A stretch of 8,598 nucleotides of DNA from positions 1 through 8,598 of the forward strand of contig JAZSHJ010000125.1 in the NCBI GenBank assembly GCA_045533175.1, written 5' to 3'. This document shows, piece by piece, positions 6,726 to 8,598 of this stretch. Origin of the DNA: SIG588 sp045533175 (GTDB lineage: Bacteria; Bacillota; Clostridia; Oscillospirales; Acutalibacteraceae). Positions within the stretch are counted from its first letter, which is position 1; each line of letters opens with the position of its first letter. The position numbers were made by a program, and so were the translations under genes. Under the pieces are notes generated by a model. That model saw only the letters and a list, made by a program, of their open reading frames with translations. It had not been told where the DNA came from and ran no database searches.

Positions 6726-7076
6726 GTGGAAAAAGAACAGCGGGAACGGTGGTTGTTTGGAATTTCGGCGTTGCTGATCGTTGCCATCGTTTTGCTTTCG
6801 TGGGCGGATGTCCCCGCTTTTATCGCGCCGAAGGTGACCTACCAAAGCGGGGCGTCTGCTGTGACAACAACACAAACCGCCGTGCTGAAGGTATCCGTCA
6901 ACACGGGTACGGTTCAGGAGTTGATGCAAATCGACGGTTTGGGGGAAACGATAGCCGAACGCATTGTGGTGTATCGCACCGAACACGGGTTCTTTTATTC
7001 GCTGGATGATCTGTTGAAAGTGGACGGTATCGGTGAAAAGCGGTTGGCGGCGTGGCGACCGCATTTAACCCTGTGA
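6726..7076 (+). CDS. Membrane-anchored ComEA-like helix-hairpin-helix protein
   Basis: Small protein of 116 residues starting at GTG. Residues 1-8 are charged and basic-acidic, residues 9-26 form one hydrophobic segment (WLFGISALLIVAIVLLSW), so it is a signal anchor placing the rest outside the membrane. A Ser/Thr-rich linker (about 38-53) leads to a C-terminal ComEA-type domain (54-116) with two helix-hairpin-helix motifs: MQIDGLGETIAERIV and LKVDGIGEKRLAAW. The family binds double-stranded DNA without sequence specificity, and ComEA is the surface DNA receptor in transformation. Classical Gram-positive ComEA is about 200 residues with an SLBB domain between the anchor and the HhH; here that domain is absent and neither comEB nor comEC follows. 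It has its own promoter and stands alone. It may be a minimal DNA receptor or serve another envelope function. Confidence 0.85.
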   Translation: MEKEQRERWLFGISALLIVAIVLLSWADVPAFIAPKVTYQSGASAVTTTQTAVLKVSVNTGTVQELMQIDGLGETIAERIVVYRTEHGFFYSLDDLLKVDGIGEKRLAAWRPHLTL

Positions 7077-7207
7077 AAAAATTGTTTTTGATGAAAAAAA
7101 GGGTTGTTTTTTTGCACTTAAGATGGTATACTGACTTTGATTGGGGTTAATTGTCGCCGAAACGGGCGATATTGACTTCCTGTTTCAGTAAATGGGAGGA
7201 TTTCAGT
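7077..7207 (+). promoter_or_regulatory. Promoter and leader of the carboxyltransferase operon
   Basis: This gap holds no gene. An extended -10 promoter is visible: TGG then TATACT (7127-7132), with TTGTTT (7104-7109) 17 bp upstream as a weak -35. Transcription would begin near 7139, giving a leader of about 69 nt. In the leader, 7152-7158 can pair with 7165-7171 (one G-T wobble) around a 6-nt loop, a small hairpin of unclear importance. A strong ribosome binding site, GGGAGGA (7194-7200), sits 7 nt before the ATG at 7208. No convincing terminator for the ComEA-like gene is present; only A- and T-rich runs follow its stop. Confidence 0.6.
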
Positions 7208-8446
7208 ATGAGTGGTCAAACGGAAGTGCTGTCCGCACGGGAGCGTCTGGTGGCGCTGTTTGATGCGGATACGTTTGTGGAAACCGATCGTCTGGCACAA
7301 TCGGCGGGCGTTATCACCGGGTTCGGCTATGTGGATGGCGTGCCGACGTACGCTTTTGCGCAGGATCGTGCGGTAGTCGGCGGTGCGATCGGCCGTGAGC
7401 AGGCGATGAAGATCGCGAAAGTATACGAACTTGCCGCGCAGAACGGAGCTCCGTTGGTGGCGGTGTTCGACAGCGACGGGGCTCGACTCGGCGAAGGCGT
7501 GGATGCGATGGATGCCATCGCGGATATTCTGCACCGCAGTCACGAACTGTCGGGCGTCGTTCCGCAGATCGCGGTGGTCGCGGGGGCGTGTGTCGGTTCG
7601 GCGGCGCTGATCGCTGCGGCGGCCGATGTGGTCATTAAAGCCGAAAATGCAGATTATTATCTTACGGTGGGCGGCGCTTCGGAAGAGGCGGACATCACCG
7701 CTTGCTGTGATAAAAAGGCAATGGAAACGGCGCGTGAAGTGCTGTCCTATCTGCCGCAGAACAACCTGGCTTCGCCCGCCGTGTTTGAAAGTGCGAACGG
7801 TGCCGGCGAAGGAGATGCCGCTTCGCTGGCGGCGGATGCGGGTTCGCTTTTGAAGTTGTCCGACGTCACGGCGTTTGCTCGTGTGGACGGTGCGCCTTGC
7901 GGCATGGTCACTCTCGCGGCGGATGCGTTGGATGAGGAGTGCGGTGCAGCCGCGCGTTTCGTGCGCCTGTGCGACAGTTTCTCGCTCCCCGTGATCACCT
8001 TTGTGGATGCGGCAGGTTTCAAGTCGCTTGCTTCGGCGGCGAAACTGTCGCAGGCGTATGCCGAGATCACCTCGCCGAAGTTGTCGGTCATCACCGGCCG
8101 TGCGTACGGCGCGGTGTATATTGCGCTGGCGGGGAAATCGGCCGGTGCAGATGCGGTGTTGGCATGGACGGACGCTACCGTTTCGCCGCTTGCTCCCGAA
8201 ACGGCGGTGGAATTGCTGTGGCAGGATCGCCTGCAGGCAATGACCGATCCGAAAACCGAACGTACGGCGCTCGCGAAGGAATACGCCGCCACCGAGTGTG
8301 CGGTATCGACCGCGGCAGAAAAGGGCTGGGTTACCGACGTGGTTGCCCCTGCCGAAATGCGTAAAAAATTGATCGCGTTCTTGAACATGATGGCCGGCAA
8401 GCGTGTGACGCACATGCCGCGCAAGCACGCGAATATCCGCCTGTGA
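7208..8446 (+). CDS. Compact carboxyltransferase subunit (MmdA/PccB family)
   Basis: Cytoplasmic carboxyltransferase with a double crotonase fold, moving CO2 between an acyl-CoA or keto acid and biotin. Family landmarks in order: RERLVALFDADTFVE (11-25), GVITGFGYVDG (34-44), FAQDRAVVGGAIG (50-62), FDSDGARLGEGV (87-98), the first oxyanion region GACVGSA (126-132), LSYLPQNN (179-186), RFVRLCDSFSLPVITFVD (250-267), the second oxyanion region GRAYGAVY (297-304) and the C-terminal KHANIRL (406-412; normally KHGNIPL). At 412 residues it is about 100 short of MmdA or PccB. From memory of the family, segments appear missing after residue 155, around 195-215 and around 270-278. The ATG at 7208 fits the RBS; a reading from 7151 would start in the leader. 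The biotin carrier begins 28 bp downstream, so this is probably one subunit of a decarboxylase or transcarboxylase. The substrate is uncertain. Confidence 0.88.
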   Translation: MSGQTEVLSARERLVALFDADTFVETDRLAQSAGVITGFGYVDGVPTYAFAQDRAVVGGAIGREQAMKIAKVYELAAQNGAPLVAVFDSDGARLGEGVDAMDAIADILHRSHELSGVVPQIAVVAGACVGSAALIAAAADVVIKAENADYYLTVGGASEEADITACCDKKAMETAREVLSYLPQNNLASPAVFESANGAGEGDAASLAADAGSLLKLSDVTAFARVDGAPCGMVTLAADALDEECGAAARFVRLCDSFSLPVITFVDAAGFKSLASAAKLSQAYAEITSPKLSVITGRAYGAVYIALAGKSAGADAVLAWTDATVSPLAPETAVELLWQDRLQAMTDPKTERTALAKEYAATECAVSTAAEKGWVTDVVAPAEMRKKLIAFLNMMAGKRVTHMPRKHANIRL

Positions 8447-8474
8447 TGCACAATAAAGAAAGGATGACGATACA

Positions 8475-8598
8475 ATGAAACGGTTTCATATGACGGTGAA
8501 CGGCAAAGCATACGATGTAGTGGTGGAAGAGGTCGCGGCAGATGCGGCGGCCCCCGTGGCGGCTCCGGCTCCCGCGGCAGCCCCTGCACCCGCCCCTG
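8475..8598 (+). CDS. Biotin carrier subunit, N-terminal part only
   Basis: Only 41 residues lie in the window. They begin with a short strand-forming segment typical of biotinyl-domain subunits (KRFHMTVNGKAYDVVVEEV) and run into an Ala/Pro-rich flexible linker. This is the layout of the biotin carrier (gamma) subunit of methylmalonyl-CoA or oxaloacetate decarboxylase; the biotinylation motif (normally AMKM) would be to the right. The start ATG at 8475 follows a purine-rich AAAGGA-like site (about 8457-8463). It is 28 bp after the carboxyltransferase and on the same transcript. No small OadG/MmdD-like delta-subunit gene lies between the two, though it could come later. The call rests on N-terminal pattern and context. 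Confidence 0.82.
   Translation, partial: MKRFHMTVNGKAYDVVVEEVAADAAAPVAAPAPAAAPAPAP

Noticed and set aside
7118..8428. Long open frame (436 codons) on the minus strand opposite the carboxyltransferase
   Set aside because: Its composition is rich in Arg, His and Gln with no recognisable domain, and it lies exactly opposite a clearly conserved gene with a good RBS; it is a codon-bias shadow.

Overview
The window looks like a chromosomal segment of a moderately GC-rich Clostridia-type Firmicute, possibly an uncultured gut or rumen Oscillospirales relative. The reasons are strong AGGAGG-type ribosome binding sites, compact same-strand gene runs, sigma-A-like promoters with 17-bp spacers, a MetA-type (not MetX-type) homoserine acyltransferase, paired half-size CHR transporters, and the start of what looks like a biotin-dependent decarboxylase operon. 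The taxonomic placement is inference from gene content. There is no mobile element, CRISPR array, tRNA or rRNA.

Layout. A divergent promoter region (about 6601-6725) splits the window. Leftwards on the minus strand run, in transcription order: a 680-residue protein made almost entirely of 42-residue TPR units; metA (predicted homoserine O-acetyltransferase) 19 bp later; a ZIP-family metal transporter 4 bp after that; a strong hairpin; two half-size chromate-transporter (CHR) genes overlapping by 4 bp; a nitrilase-superfamily amidohydrolase 1 bp further; and an aldo/keto reductase that runs off the left edge. Rightwards on the plus strand are a small membrane-anchored ComEA-like helix-hairpin-helix protein, then from its own promoter a compact carboxyltransferase subunit and the beginning of a biotin carrier protein with a Pro/Ala-rich linker, which runs off the right edge.

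How the genes work together. MetA activates homoserine for methionine synthesis. The TPR gene in front of it appears to share its promoter, and that leader is too short to hold a SAM riboswitch or T-box. The two CHR halves probably assemble into one anion transporter. The carboxyltransferase and biotin carrier are probably two subunits of a decarboxylase or transcarboxylase complex of the methylmalonyl-CoA/oxaloacetate decarboxylase type, with further subunits expected to the right of the window. I see no clearly new multi-gene system. The most unusual items are the 16-unit TPR protein tied to metA, the carboxyltransferase that seems to lack several segments of its family, and a ComEA-like protein without the usual SLBB domain outside a competence operon.
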